Source of the DNA: Triangularia verruculosa
Lineage: Eukaryota > Ascomycota > Sordariomycetes > Sordariales > Podosporaceae
Assembly: GCA_033296885.1 (NCBI GenBank)
Contig: MU863921.1
Coordinates: forward strand, 184,366 to 248,365
Length of the DNA stretch: 64,000 nucleotides
Reading direction: 5' to 3'
Position numbers and translations under genes: made by a program. This document shows, piece after piece, positions 1-12,174 of this stretch (the stretch's first letter is position 1; each line of letters opens with the position of its first letter). Below the pieces are notes generated by a model. The model had not been told where the DNA came from. It saw nothing but the letters and a program-made list of their open reading frames with translations, and ran no database searches.

Positions 1-3000
1 TGCCAATTGGTTCTCGTGCAAAGTAGGGGGGGAAAAGGAGACGAAGACAGAATAGACAAACAGGGAGTGTGGGAGCATTTGGACCCCCACTCTGAGAACC
101 GTGGACGGAGACGGGATGAACAATCATATCATCGCAAAAGAATCGGCTGATAGGAACAGCCGCAGGACCAAAGGAGAGTAGTAAACAGAGAGTTATGGTG
201 GTAGCAGAATGTGCTCTGTACCAAACTTTGCCGTCTTGCTTTTCAGGGACAGATAAGAGATGGTGGTGTCTGGCGCAAGAACTTGCATACCTACCTAGCA
301 CAGTGTGGTACTTGAACCTGAATGGCAGTTTTTTACCCCTCGAGTCTTGATTTGCGGGTGTAATCACTCTTGATTGTATTTGCACAGTCCTTTCCAGCCC
401 TGATCTGTTCGTCCATTGTGTCACGAGTGTTTGTACGTGTGTGTGTGCGTGTGCCATGGGTTGCTCGGCATTCAACTGGCGGCGCCTCCCGAAGACCGGT
501 CAGTCATAGGTGCGGTCCATCCGTAGACAAGTAGAGAACGAAGGCAACATCGGTGAAGAAAAGTTGCAGGTCCGGCGCAGGGGCAACAGGGCAGTGACTG
601 GATGGCAGCATGGCCGAGCCGTTGCGGTGTACTTTACTTGCCATCACGATACTCCCGAATGAAACCCTGGACATTCCTGAGTCGGGTGGATGATTTCTTC
701 TTTTTGTCTTTTCGTTTAAACTTCCTGATGTTGCTCTTCGATGATTTTGTTGTGTGATGTGTGGGGGACAGGGTTGGAGAGAGAGTGTGTGTGTGCTGCT
801 TCCGCCACGAGTGAGGGGAGGTGGCGGGTGAAGAAAGCTGGCACTTGCTGCAATCCACAGCGGCCCGGGACGAGCCCAGATAGAGAGGGGGCTCGGCAGG
901 TAATTCCCGTGATGGCAAAGCTCCATCTCAATGATGAGCATGCACAGGCTGGTGGGCATGGGTATCAGGCAGAAAGCCTCGTCTTGTCATACCAACCTGC
1001 AACCGAAAAAAAGCCTTGATAACACCTCGAAAGACAACCAAGGCGTGCTCAAAGCTTCGACGACGTGAAGAGGAGCGCAACCTAAACTCAGGTTGTCCTA
1101 CCACCAGAACCATAGATTGGCCAGGAGCGCCGCGTTTTGGAGTGGCTGCTGGGGTCGCGCAAGAAAAGGAGACGGCAGAAAGAGGGGTAGTGTTGAGAGT
1201 CCTGTTCGGCAATGCTTTTCGAACCAAAAGGTTCAGCGTTCCTTTTTGAACACTGTGACCTTGATGAAAAAGCTTCGCCGTCGACATGGAGCTCGAAAGA
1301 TAGCTTCAGGGATGTCGTCATGTCGTTGGCGCGGACATGTTCGGAAGTTATGCCGAGCAATAAAAGCACATCTTACTTTGAAGCAGACTTGGCCAGCATC
1401 TGCTAGTGCGCCATCTAAGAATCGGACCTGATGGCCCCGGTGAAGAAAGAGTGGAGAGTGGAGAGTGGGGAGGGAGTGGACAAGTGCCGGGAACGTCACC
1501 TTTCCTTGTTCCAAATCATATGTTGGGATGGTTGCGCTCTGATTCCAAACATGATCGCCAATCAGTTCCGTCTCGACTTCCCGTTGCCTGTAGGCTCTTT
1601 TTCGGCAGTGATAGCTATGGGCTCTGCCAATGAACACTTCGAACTCGATTGGTTGTGCCACACCCCCTTCACTTTAGCCAAGATAGTGTGAAGATTGTGT
1701 GTGAGGGAGATATGCCATAGCATGGGAAGCCCGTGTTATTGAGCGCCGTGTGTGGGCTGATTTCAAATACGCCGTCCTGTTATTGGTGTATGGGCTGTAG
1801 AGATCGCTGTGTCTTTCTAGAGAACCATGTCACACGCCAGTGAGTACCGAGACTCTCGACAGTTGCATCCATCGAAGCTGCGTGACATTGGCCTTGTGGC
1901 ACAGCATCGAGCCGGATGGGTGCGAATGCCAGAGCGGAAGTTACAAGGCAGGAGAGGCGAAGTGGTACCAGGCGAACATCGCATGCTTGGCCAGTTTCCC
2001 AGATCCCTACATTGTACGACCAGAGTCTACCACACTCATAGAAGAGCCTCTCATCGAGAGCCAAGAAAGGGGATGAGGTGGTGCCAGGTTGGTTGATGAA
2101 AATTCAAACCGTCTCGGAGTATGTCATGGAGGTCCGACGGTTGAGTCATTGAAATGTCTCGAAGTTGAGTCAAGAGAGCCTCGATGAACATACCCCGCAA
2201 AAGGTGTCGCGGGGAAGGAGTGTTTTGCGACAAGCCTTGGAAAGGGCATCCCGACACAGTTGGTTGATGAGGTTCCCATCGTAGCCGCGAGCCGAAGCAG
2301 ATATGCGCGAAGGCGGGACATGGTCTGCGGATTTCCGAGAGACGGTGTTGCGAGAGTTGGGCGGTTTCTTTTTGGGTGGTCTGAAGTTCTCGTAAAAGAA
2401 AAAGATCCGAGCCTGGCCACAGTCTGGTACCGCCAGTCACGTAGCAGCGGCATGATCAGGACCCTCACCGGTGAGCGGGGTTTTGGTGCTGATCGCTGAA
2501 AGTTGCCGGTATGTATCGTCCAGGTGCGTGAATGGGGTGATTCTTCCGACGAGGGCATCGTGATGGAGCAGCCTGGTTGGTGGTGTCAGCCAAGGGCGGC
2601 AGTTCCGCTATAGCATTCAGTGGCATCCAAGGCATGAGGGCGGGTCTGGAATCCCTGGTGCAGCAACGCTTCTGCACCGGAACAACGCTGCCATGGTATT
2701 CCGGATCCAATGGTTCGAGTCCCTGAAATGCCATACCGATGACAATGCTGCCCAGTCGGCCTCCATCACGTTGCATCCGAGAGGTGGTGCTTCAGCGAGG
2801 CACAATCAAGGGTGCCCTTTTGGGTCGCAGCGGCGGCCAGGGCTTGTGTGTACATGTAAATGTCTGAAGTTCATTTGCCTCTCTTCGCTCACCAATACCG
2901 TGACCAGGTGGGGTTCCATTGCCGCTGCAGTCGATAAGTCTCAGAAGTACCTGTCAGGCTCTGGTGCTCACCGGTGCGGATGCCACTCCCGTCTCGTTTG

Positions 3001-3283
3001 GGCCACAAGCAGATTCGTCGGCTGGTGTGTGTGTGAGGATCCATCCATCCCTCCCGGATCTGTGTCGACTGTTAGACCTCAGAGCGATACAGTTCCAGAG
3101 ATAAAAGGCAGACGCCCACCCGTGGAAAATGTTTCCCGTCACCATACCGCAGTCACCTCTCAGGTGAAGTTACCTCTTCACTTTTTGTTTCCAGGATCCA
3201 TACTCGGCCACAGAGACACCGCCATTGTTGACCCCCTTCCATCAAAGCATTTTTGCGTGCTTACCAGGTACTTGGCCGACAAA
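1..3283. other. No supportable gene; spacer and probable 5' leader of the Nudix gene
   Basis: Open frames up to about 145 codons occur on both strands here, but none shows a recognisable domain, a plausible set of splice sites or non-random composition. Several overlap on opposite strands. Short TG/GA-rich runs lie near 430-455 and 780-795. The stretch 2693-3283 is open in the same frame as the Nudix gene, but the peptide it would add is compositionally random, so I treat it as leader. The first part may hold untranslated sequence of a gene beyond the left edge. Confidence 0.5.
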
Positions 3284-3895
3284 ATGAATCGCGAGCCCAA
3301 AGAGCAACTGGATATGGACCAGATCGACACGAGCATGTCGTTCAGCCCAGCACACGAAGTTGGCATATCTTGCGGCACCGTAACCATAGACCTTCCAAGA
3401 GGCAAGGTCCTCATCGTCTGGAACAACCGCCTGCAGATCCACCAACTTCCGAAGGGCAGAAGAAATGTCGAAGAGACCTTTATCCAAACCGCCCTCCGAG
3501 AGACGCACGAGGAGACCGGATATAGGGCCAAGGCTCTGCCGCTGAAAGTGCCCACGAGAGCACAGAAGCCGAAAAGGGCCCTCTCAGAGAAAGGCAATGG
3601 CTACAAGAAGCCGGAGATTCTTTTCGACCGCGTCAGCACAGAGTTTATTGGGACATGCTCCTATCCTGATCCCCAGTCCAAGTCACCATGCTTCAAGACT
3701 GTCTTCTTCTGGGCCGCAACCTGTGACTCGACCTCGATCCCGGATAAGGACACGCAGGATGAAGGAGAGAACCTGGAGGCGAAATGGATCGAGCTCGAGG
3801 ATGCTGAAAAATTCCTTCGCTTTGAGGCCGAGATTGCCATGGTGAAGAAGGCGGTGGAAGACATCAAAAGGTCGGGCGTCGATATTAAGGAGTAG
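3284..3895 (+). CDS. Nudix hydrolase domain protein
   Basis: Single-exon frame of 203 residues. The Nudix box is complete at residues 58-80: it starts GRRNVEE, has REtHEE in the catalytic helix and ends TGY, which matches GX5EX7REUXEEXGU. The glutamates of REtHEE would bind the divalent metal. The family hydrolyses nucleoside diphosphates linked to another moiety X; the substrate cannot be read from sequence, and diphosphoinositol or dinucleoside polyphosphates are possible for a fungal protein of this size. I chose the ATG in AAAATGAAT because it begins just before family-like sequence (SCGTVTIDLPRGKVLIVWNN). An in-frame ATG at 2693 would give 400 residues, but the added part looks non-coding. 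No signal peptide or membrane segment is visible. Confidence 0.8.
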   Translation: MNREPKEQLDMDQIDTSMSFSPAHEVGISCGTVTIDLPRGKVLIVWNNRLQIHQLPKGRRNVEETFIQTALRETHEETGYRAKALPLKVPTRAQKPKRALSEKGNGYKKPEILFDRVSTEFIGTCSYPDPQSKSPCFKTVFFWAATCDSTSIPDKDTQDEGENLEAKWIELEDAEKFLRFEAEIAMVKKAVEDIKRSGVDIKE

Positions 3896-4536
3896 CACGG
3901 CCCACAGTTCACAGTTGGGCAAGAAGCTGTTGTGTCAGGGCGACTTTCTGTTTGAGGTCTGAGTTTAGCAAAGGTTGAGGTTGTGTCGAGCACATGTGGG
4001 GGTTGCTTACCGAGGGTAGTTTGAGGAACAGCAGAGATGACGATGTTTATGATAATGACGATGATGATGATGATGATGATGAGAAGGTGATGAGAGTTGC
4101 CCAAAAGTCAAAGATCTGGAGGGAGGCAATCTGCGTTGCTTTTTGTCAGAATGTTTAGCTCTTTTCATAGTGACAGTCATTACCCAAAATGTTACACGTT
4201 TCGATCACCTGATGCTGCTGGCTTCTGTCGTGTCTGTGAAGGTTCGTCGAATCTTCATCGAGCACCCAACATTTTTGTGAATTTCGTTTCCACGCCAGTG
4301 GGTCTTTTTTGATTGGCCAATGGCCCGGACCTTCGGCAGCTGAGGAGGGCGGGCAAAGGACTGTGACATCACGGGCAGTGGGGATGGTTCACGGCGACAG
4401 GGGAAAGCTACCCCGCACTTTTCCCCCGAGATAAACGGCGACATCATCGATCTCGGAGCGCCTTGGCCAACAACAGCCACGATTGTCTGAGCTCTGAGGA
4501 GAAAAGACTCTCAAATTCAACTCACCCTAATAAGGT
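3896..4536. other. Spacer with a GAT microsatellite
   Basis: This lies between the Nudix gene and the dienelactone hydrolase gene, both forward. It contains a (GAT)n run near 4060-4080 within a GAT-rich tract. It should hold the terminator of the first gene and the promoter of the second. No gene is seen. Confidence 0.6.
4060..4080. repeat. GAT trinucleotide microsatellite
   Basis: Seven uninterrupted GAT units lie in the 3' flank of the Nudix gene, with imperfect GAT-like sequence on both sides. It is non-coding. Confidence 0.85.
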
Positions 4537-5532
4537 ATGCCTGCACCAAACCAGCTCCGTATCGCAGCCACCCGGCTCTCCCGTCCAGGCTCTTCTTATG
4601 CTTATCGTTTGACCAGCAACCCCCAGGTGTTCAACACCCCCAGACCCAACTTCCAAAATCGCACTACCTTTCTCTCTGTGAAGCAGCAAATCGCCAAAAT
4701 GTCAACCATGCAAGCTTCTCACGGGCACAACGAGGCCTGCTGCAACATCCCCCCCGTTGTTTCCAAGGGCTACTCCGCCAAGGGCACCTACGAGGAGATT
4801 GACGGCTTGAAGGCATACGTGACCGGCCCCAGCAACGCCACAAAGGGCATCGTCGTAATCTACGACATCTTCGGGTACTTTGAGCAGACCGTCCAAGGCG
4901 CCGACATTCTCGCCACGTCGTCGCACGAAAAGTACAAGGTCGTCATCCCGGATTGGTTCAAGGGCGAGCCATGCCCGATTGAGTGGTACCCCCCCAACAC
5001 GGAGGAGAAGCAAAAGAACTTGGGTGCCTTCTTTGGCAAGAACCCACCTCCTGGGGTGGCGGGCAAGTTGCCAGAGTATGTCAAGGCGCTGGAGGAGAAG
5101 ACGGGTGTGAAGGAGTGGGCTATCTTGGGTGTAAGTCTCCGTCCTCTCTCATTCAAATAGGTGTGAAAAGAAAAGAAGTGCTGACACAAAGTGCAGTTCT
5201 GCTGGGGCGGGAAGGTTGTTTCTCTCGCGACCTCGGGTGACTCCAACCCTTTTGTTGTCGCAGCGGAGTGCCATCCGGCCATGGTTGAGCCGAAGGAAGC
5301 CGAGGGCATCAAGATCCCACTCATTTTGCTCGCTTCCAAGGAAGAGCCAGAGGATAAGGTCAAGGAGTTTGAGACCAAACTCTCAGTTCCCAAGCATGTC
5401 GAGACGTTCAAGGACCAGATCCACGGGTGGATGGCTGCGAGATCTGATTTGAATGATGCAAGAGTGAAGGAGGAGTATGTCAGGGGTTACAAAACGGTGT
5501 TGGACTTCTTTGCCAAGAACTGGTCGTCGTGA
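4537..5532 (+). CDS. Dienelactone hydrolase family protein (Aim2-like)
   Basis: Two exons, 4537-5130 and 5197-5532, flank a 66-nt intron that starts GTAAGT and ends GTGCAG; the product has 309 residues. The join restores the nucleophile motif GFCWGG with Cys200. The likely catalytic His is His274 in IHGW. The acid position reads SKEE, so Glu replaces the usual Asp. The family is an alpha/beta hydrolase that opens dienelactones in bacteria; fungal members (yeast Aim2 type) have poorly known substrates. The first 54 residues are rich in Arg, Ser and Asn with almost no acidic residues, like a mitochondrial presequence. A second in-frame ATG at 4699, in the strong context CAAAATGTC, would give a 255-residue form without it. 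Confidence 0.88.
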
Positions 5533-5832
5533 GTGCTTTTTGTATCATTGAATGAAAAAGGAGGGTGCTGAGACGGAGTCTACAAGGGATGCGCCTGTTC
5601 CCCCCCTTCGTCAACCACGGTTGCACATTTGACTTGACATCAAGAAGCTCAAGACTTGATCATCATTTTCGTTTCATTACCTGCCCCTGCAGTCTGCTCT
5701 TGAAGCTCGTGGCGTACCTAAACACCATTCCACAGCTGTTGTGGACCAGTTTGCCGCACCTGCCAAAAGCAATATTCAAAACAAACTCGCTCGCTTTTAC
5801 TCAGCTTTTCCGAGTTCCTTTCCCCCACCCTT
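5533..5832. other. Convergent intergenic spacer
   Basis: This is a 300-nt gap between the 3' ends of the dienelactone hydrolase gene and the Sea3 gene. Both terminators must lie here. The right half is pyrimidine-rich on the plus strand. No gene is seen. Confidence 0.6.
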
Positions 5833-8800
5833 TTAAGACCCCTTCCAAATCACACTACCCGACTTCCTCCTCGCAAAAGCACTACCACTACCACCGCCTT
5901 CTTCCCCTTCTTGCTGTTGAAATCGCCCAATTCCATCACTACCTCTGCTATTCCCACCACTCTGCCCACTGATGCTGCTAGCAGCAGAACCATGCAAACT
6001 CTTCTTGAGGCGGTTCCCCAAGCTCAACCTCGCAGCACTAATCGGCTCGTCCCCTTGCACGGGCGGCTTGTTCGCGTACCCGCCCCCAATGCCGAGGTTA
6101 TACCCCATGTTCATCGCTGCCAAAAAGCCGCTTCCCGTCGTTGCCGTGCTGGCCGCGCTAGACCCGCTGCTCCCATTGTTGCTTGCGCTTGTGATTGTGA
6201 CCGATGGGATAGAGATGATGTTTTCCCAGTCGCCGCTCTCGCGCTCTGAGTGCGCCGGGGCAGGGTAGGATGTTTCATCTTCCGAGTTGTGTGCGTACGA
6301 GCCAGTGTTGGTTTGCATTCTCCTCAGGCTAGGGCGCATGGGTGCTTGATGATGATGGGAAGGGGGTAAAACCCCAGTTTCGAGCTGGAATCTGGAAAGC
6401 TCGGTGGGAGCAGATTTCCGACGAGATCGAGCAGGGAGGCAGTTGCTGCTGCCGACGCCAACAGCTTTCTTGAGGGAGGCTATGGTCTTTTCGGAGGTGG
6501 TCATAGCGCGAGAAGGGGCCGTGGCTTGTGGCGGAGAGGACACCGGCGAGGGTGGTACGGGGAAGTGGGAGATGGCGGCTTGGAGTGCGCTCCAGGATTC
6601 CACCTGTCCGCTCAGGGCTTCTTCGACGCAGTTGCACTCATCGCCGGCAGGACATTCCGTCTCGCCCATGGCGTGCCATTCTGCTAGGCAGGAGGCGTGG
6701 CTTACGCAGCCGCAGGATAGACAAGGTGGATACAAAGAAGCGACAGGCTCAAGACAGTAAACGCAGTGGAGTTGAGTTTGGGGGACCTTGCTGCCATAGG
6801 CATTTTCGGGAAAGCATCTTGGACAGATACCTACTGCGCCGCCCACGTGGCCATTGGTTGGGCGGGAGTATTCAACGGGTTCCAGTTGGATTTCGTGAAT
6901 GCGGCAGATACCGGTTACGTCCAGGCCACGGCCGGTGGCGAGAAGGTCTTTGAACTGCTCACGGCGGCCGCCGAAGCCCATCACTGGGGAGGAGGCGCCA
7001 GTTGGGTAGTGCCGAGACCCGCGAGGTGTAGGATCGAGATCGGTGTAGTCGGAGTCATTGCTGCTCCAGTTATTGTTATAGAAGCGTTCGTCCTTGAGCA
7101 CGTTGAACTTGAGGATCTCGAGACGGGAGAGAGACTGTTCCCACATCTGAAGCATCTCGGCGTAGGCGTAGCGATAGTGCGTGTAAAGTTCTCTACGCCG
7201 GGGCTCGATAAGTGGGACCGACATCCAGCCATCATCGTCAAAGAGTCCCTGATTCTCTGGAACGCATCTGACAGCTATAGGGACCATTGAGTAGAAATCA
7301 TCGCGGACACGGTCGTCATCCAAAAGGGATGTGCGGGCTGTCCCGGGAGTTGTTTCAGGAGCAGACGGTCCGGCACCAAACACGGTCGAGCTCCCCCATG
7401 TGATAGCGCTCGGGGTGAAGTTGCTCAGAATGGTTCCTGCGGGGCTTGGTCGCTTCCGCGCGGGAGGATCTGGCGGTGAGCCAGATACCATACCGGCAAG
7501 TGTACGTGGCAAACTGGCGGCGATGGAAGCAACTGTAGAGTTTGGCTTGTAGAAAGCTCTGTTGTTGGGTGAAGTAGATAGACTTTGCGTCTGTCGAGCC
7601 TCTCGAATATGACCAGGTGTAAGCTTGGGCGGTGTCTCTTCGTAGGAATATGAATGCGCGCCAAACTTGGCTAGCATCATGACATCCTCCGATGCCTGAG
7701 AATCTGAGTACCAGGCCGGCGTGTTGGCTATTCTAGGCGTCCCAACAGCCGAACTTGCCTGGCTTCTGTAATTAACATTCCACAGACCAGGGTCTGTTGG
7801 GAAGTATTCTAATGAGAAGGATGGTGCCTTCATGGGAAGAGGTGTCTCCGGTTGCGTCAGGCGAGATTCAGCGTATGCCACTCCATCTTCCTCGAAGGAG
7901 TCTCCGAAGATGCAGGTAAGCATGGCCAGCATCTGGATATCTGCCATCTTCTCGAAATAGTCAAAAAGATCGTCTATCAGATCTCGAGCGAGTGGATGAT
8001 AGCCCCATTTCACCCTGCCAGCCAGGCTTGCCTCATGTTCGTGGTTTTTAGAGCGAGCTACAGACTCTCTGGCGATGACTAGAATAGACTGTCTCCGATT
8101 GTACTGAACCTCGAGAGGAATGTCTCTTGTTAATAGAAGAGCCGCGTACCTCCATATGTTGGCCAGGTCAGAATAGCCGTACTTGTCAGCCACTGAAGCG
8201 TTGTGGCTGCAAACATCAGAACCATCACCAAAGATCGCGTACTCTTCGGCCAACTGTTTTTTGGACGGTAGTTCGGACCCTAAATCATGAATCAAAATAA
8301 AATTCTTCGGTTTTCCTGGTCTTCTTCGACTTGTGCCTGTACCGGTGCCGGTCCCGGCGCCAGTGCCACCTCCACTAGAACGTACGGATTCGTTGGTACT
8401 GAGAGGCTTGCGGAAATAACGCCCAGGTTGATACCAAAGGCTGAGTTTGTGCACCGTCGTGGGCTCAGAGTCGGTTGACGATGTTGATTCCGTGTCATCC
8501 GAGTCGTCTGACTGGTCATCAGTTGCCGATGTCTCATCATTGAACCTATGCTTGGGTGGCGGCGAGTCTTGCGGGAGGCGACCAAACCCATCAAACGTGG
8601 GCTCTCCTTTTTGCTTGTTGCCAGAAACATCTGGAGCGGGCAAAGTGAACAGCGCTTTCTGTCTCTCTTCTTTTGTTGGGAAGAAGCAGACCAATTTCCC
8701 ATCGTTGGAAAATCGAGCACCACAGAGTCTTGGCGGCGGAGGGAGGATAGGACGTTGAGTGGACGCCAGGGTCGCTGTGGGATCCAGTTCTGTGCTGCTC

Positions 8801-10813
8801 CACAACTCTTGAGACATGGACGCAGAGCCACCGGCAGGAATATCGCTCTCATCCTCTTCACTGGAACTCTCATCAGCAAGACCGTCCATATCGTCATCCA
8901 GATCTCGGACATTTTTGAAGTATGTGGTGCTGTTCTCGAGATCAACCTCGCCTAGCAGGTAGGTAAAGGCAACGAAGAGACAGTTTTCCTTCCTTTCCAA
9001 GAAGCGATTCGAGAGTTCTTGAAGCTCGTGTTGGAGCTTTGTATGCGTCTCTTCAGGCATAAACGAAGTCTTGTCGATGTAAAATTTCGGGGCTTTGCTC
9101 TTGGGGTAGCTTGATGGGATGTCAACCTTGACCTTGATGAAAATGGTCGATTGGTCAACGCCCCATGGGCCTTTCAAGGATGCCTTTAACGTTAGCGAAT
9201 CCATATCGATGTTCTCCCACTCAACGTTTGGCAGTCGACTACTAATCCGGAGGAACTCGTCCTGTATTGTTTCGGGCTCCAACCAATCGCTGTCAAATGT
9301 GTGGCCAAACATTCTAGCGTCGGGAGAATCCGGTCTCATTCCTGAGCGGGATTTCCTTTTCGATATCGTGATACCTCTCATCCAGCCAATCTGGAGCTGG
9401 CTTTTGTCCACTGTCTTGCCCGAGTTTGTTTTGGCCTTCATGGACGTAGCCCTCCATGAGGGGCCGATGCGGCGTGCACGAGTGTGTAAGCCCATGCTGA
9501 GAGCACTTGGACGAAACTGGCTGCCGGTGCCTGGTCGAGGGTCACTCATGGTAGGGCTTCTCCGGTCGCGCTGATAGACATCGTCAACTGTGCGGAATGT
9601 CTTGTAAGCCGCGCCCTTTCGGGTGAGAATCAGGTTCTTCATCAAAGGGGTTCCTCGAACGTAGCCAGCTGACTCTAAGACTCGGGGTTCGGGTTTTTGA
9701 AGCCGCAACTCGTTGTCCTCCCCCCACGTTACTAGCTGAAAATCGCGGTTATCGATCCCATCCTTGCTCACACCCCCTCGGCCTCGCCAAAGAAACTCCT
9801 TGACTTTGTGATTGCCATGACCGGGAAAGACGTAGACAGGTGCAACGGTGCTGTCTACCGGATCTGTAGGTTCAAAGCGTCGGTCATACAGGTAGAGATT
9901 TCCCGGTTCGTTCTGTGGCATGGCCAACAATCCCGAACCAAAAGGCGTGTGACGTGCCCGCCATACCGGGAAGTCGGTGCGAATGACTCTCTGAAGAGCG
10001 TCGTCTTCCTTGGCGTAATCCCAAAACTTGATGCTCTTGTCCAACGAGCATGTCACTATGCAGGTCGGCTCGGTGCGATTCCAATCGATCCCGTATATTT
10101 TGGAAGTATGCGCGATGATAGTTTTCAGGGGCTCGGCAGTCTTTCTGTTGTCCCAGATATGGAGATAGCGGTCGTGAGCGGAAGCGAGAACGTTGGGGTC
10201 TTGCCGACTGTATTTGACCTGCGTAGCACCAGCAAACCAGTCACAAAATGTCAAGGCAGGATACCGTGGTCTCCTCAAATCCCAACAGTGTACGTATCCG
10301 TCCACAGCGCATGTGGCGAGGGAATCTGGATGATGTGCTGAAAAGTTAATGTCGGTGATGGCCCTCCGGTGTGCCTGAAGAGAGTGCTCAACGGCACCAG
10401 ATGACGAGTCATCGCGCTTGTTGAGGTTCCATACCAGACACCGGTGATTTGCAGTCGAGGCAACCCAGTAATCGCGAGCTGCAAATGGGGACCACTGAAC
10501 ATCGACGACAAGCCATGGTAGGCCATGACTACTCAGCCGACGGGGAGGGCTCCATGGCGAGTCGAGATCAATGATGGCAAGGCCTTCAGGTCTAGAACAT
10601 GTTAGAGTTGGTATGATTTCCTCATAGCTAGGAAAATGTGACTGCTCACGATGCAAGGGCCACATCTCGGCCTGATGGCGAGATGGTGGCCGAGCCTACC
10701 AGGCCATCCACGTGAATCGTGCCATCTGCATCAAAAATCTCGCTGTCAAAAGCTGACTTGATCACCTTTCCTGTCTTTGGAGGCTGAGATGAACGATCAA
10801 ATGAGAAAGGCAT
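5833..10813 (-). CDS. SEA/GATOR complex subunit Sea3/Mtc5 (WDR59 type): WD40-RWD-RING
   Basis: Two exons on the minus strand, 10813-10650 and 10591-5833, with a 58-nt intron (GTGAGC...TTCTAG), encode 1,640 residues. The join reads VALASPEGLAIIDLDSP, a smooth start to the beta-propeller. WD40 repeats cover roughly residues 40-400, with blades such as TCAVDGYVHCWDLR and VTCSLDKSIKFWDY. An RWD domain lies at about 494-604. A zinc-binding RING-like end lies at about 1328-1372 (CVYCLEP, CLSCGCVSH, CPAGDECNC). The order WD40-RWD-RING is that of yeast Sea3/Mtc5 and animal WDR59, scaffold subunits of the SEA/GATOR complex at the vacuole that tunes TORC1 to amino acids. Ser/Thr/Pro-rich linkers and a disordered tail of about 270 residues make it longer than the yeast protein. 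It shares a divergent promoter region with ubc13. Confidence 0.85.
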
Positions 10814-11545
10814 GGTCAGAGATGAGAGTTGCAGAGCATTGTGAGCTCATCCTGAGCGCCCTGAAGTGTTGAATGGCCGGTAGCTCGGTGAGTTTCGCTC
10901 ACTCCACTGCGTTCTCCCAACACCTCAGCAGCCCTCCATCAATCTCCCGACACCGTAAAGAGTTCGAGTTGAAGCGTCACTTTTAGAGTCCGTCGTATTA
11001 TTCGTCAATGGGTCAGAAAATGGGAAGAGGGCCTTGGTATCCATGGACAATGAAGCTCGTGAAGGTAACGGTCGTCAAAGTAACCTGCAATGAGGTTGCA
11101 GCGCCAACACGGCTAATTGCATATTTTGGCTTTGGAAGTTGCTGAAGAAACCCCGGCATCTGCACATGGCGGGAATTAGGAATGAGATCAGCGGCCCGTG
11201 CGCTTATCAGCCGGCATTGTCCGCTGAAGAGCCCTGTCAGGCCTGGCCAGATACAGCCCACTGTGATCCATAGGCTTCCAACTTGTCTTGGGCATCTTCA
11301 ACACCACTGTCGCCAGTCGTTTGCTTGATACCAAGGTAAGCATTTATTACCAGCAACACCTGCTACCATCTAAGCCCAGGAAATATCCAGAAATAACACC
11401 GATTCAATCCAGCTCGGCATACACACCACCCACTCGCTCATCCATCCCACGTGCCGCCATCGTCGCTTCGAAATCCTACCCCTCCTTTTTGCCTTCTACT
11501 TGTGCTCCATCGCAGTCGTCGCACGCGCAACAGCAAACACTCACC
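10814..11545. promoter_or_regulatory. Divergent promoter region, sea3 (-) / ubc13 (+)
   Basis: 732 nt separate the two start codons. The segment must carry both promoters and 5' leaders. A possible small leader intron for ubc13 starts GTAAGC at 11335 and could end at the CCCAG near 11379, but at about 45 nt it is short and unproven. A pyrimidine-rich stretch precedes the ubc13 ATG. No other gene is seen. Confidence 0.5.
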
Positions 11546-12174
11546 ATGGCTCTCCCGAAGAGAATCCAAAAAGAGACCGAGCGTCTCATGGCCGAGCCGT
11601 ATGCGCCCTTGCCTATTGTGTGTGTATCAAGCTTGCTAAGTCTGGCGCACAGTGTCCCAGGCATCAGCGCCGTTCCTCATGAAGATAACCTACGCTACTT
11701 TGACGTTGAGATCCATGGCCCTTCGTCTTCGCCATATGAGGGTTTGCGCCTTGATCCACCATGTTCAAGAACAGAAAAGCTAACTACATTGCCAGGCGGC
11801 GTCTTCAAGCTCGAGCTCTTCCTGCCGGACGACTACCCCATGACTCCCCCCAAGATTCGCTTCTTGACCAAGATCTTCCACCCAAATGTTGATAAGCTTG
11901 GTCGTATCTGTCTGGATGTGCTAAAGAGTGGGTTGCTTTGAAATCTCGGGGGCTATCTGGTGCTAGAAAAACACTGACCCAAGACTCGTTTACAGATAAC
12001 TGGTCGCCTGCCCTCCAAATTCGAACCATCCTCCTATCTATTCAAGCTCTTCTCGGCGCCCCGAACCCCGATGACCCGCTTGCTGCCGATGTTGCGAAGA
12101 GCTGGAAGGAGGACGAACAGGCGGCCATTGCGACAGCAAAGCAGTGGACTCAGCAATACGCGGTTCCGAAATAG
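11546..12174 (+). CDS. ubc13: Ubiquitin-conjugating enzyme E2 Ubc13 (UBE2N family)
   Basis: Four exons, 11546-11598, 11653-11741, 11796-11927 and 11996-12174, with introns of 54, 54 and 68 nt, encode 150 residues, the normal family length. Joins read MAEPVPGIS, YEGGVFKLE and LDVLKNNWSPALQ, all matching the E2 fold. The HPN motif is at 76-78 and the catalytic Cys86 lies in GRICLDVL. Close agreement with Ubc13 ([22 protein letters not shown]) makes this the E2 that works with an Mms2-type partner to build Lys63-linked ubiquitin chains in post-replication repair. The ATG at 11546 sits in CACCATGGC, a strong context, and begins exactly where the family begins. Confidence 0.96.

Noticed and set aside
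2711..2721. tRNA B-box-like GGTTCGAGTCC
   Set aside because: The five bases on each side of the loop do not pair, and no acceptor stem or A box is found upstream.
2693..3283. In-frame N-terminal extension of the Nudix protein (400 instead of 203 residues)
   Set aside because: The added sequence has random composition with many Cys, Ser and Arg, no domain, and the family-like sequence begins only after the inner ATG.
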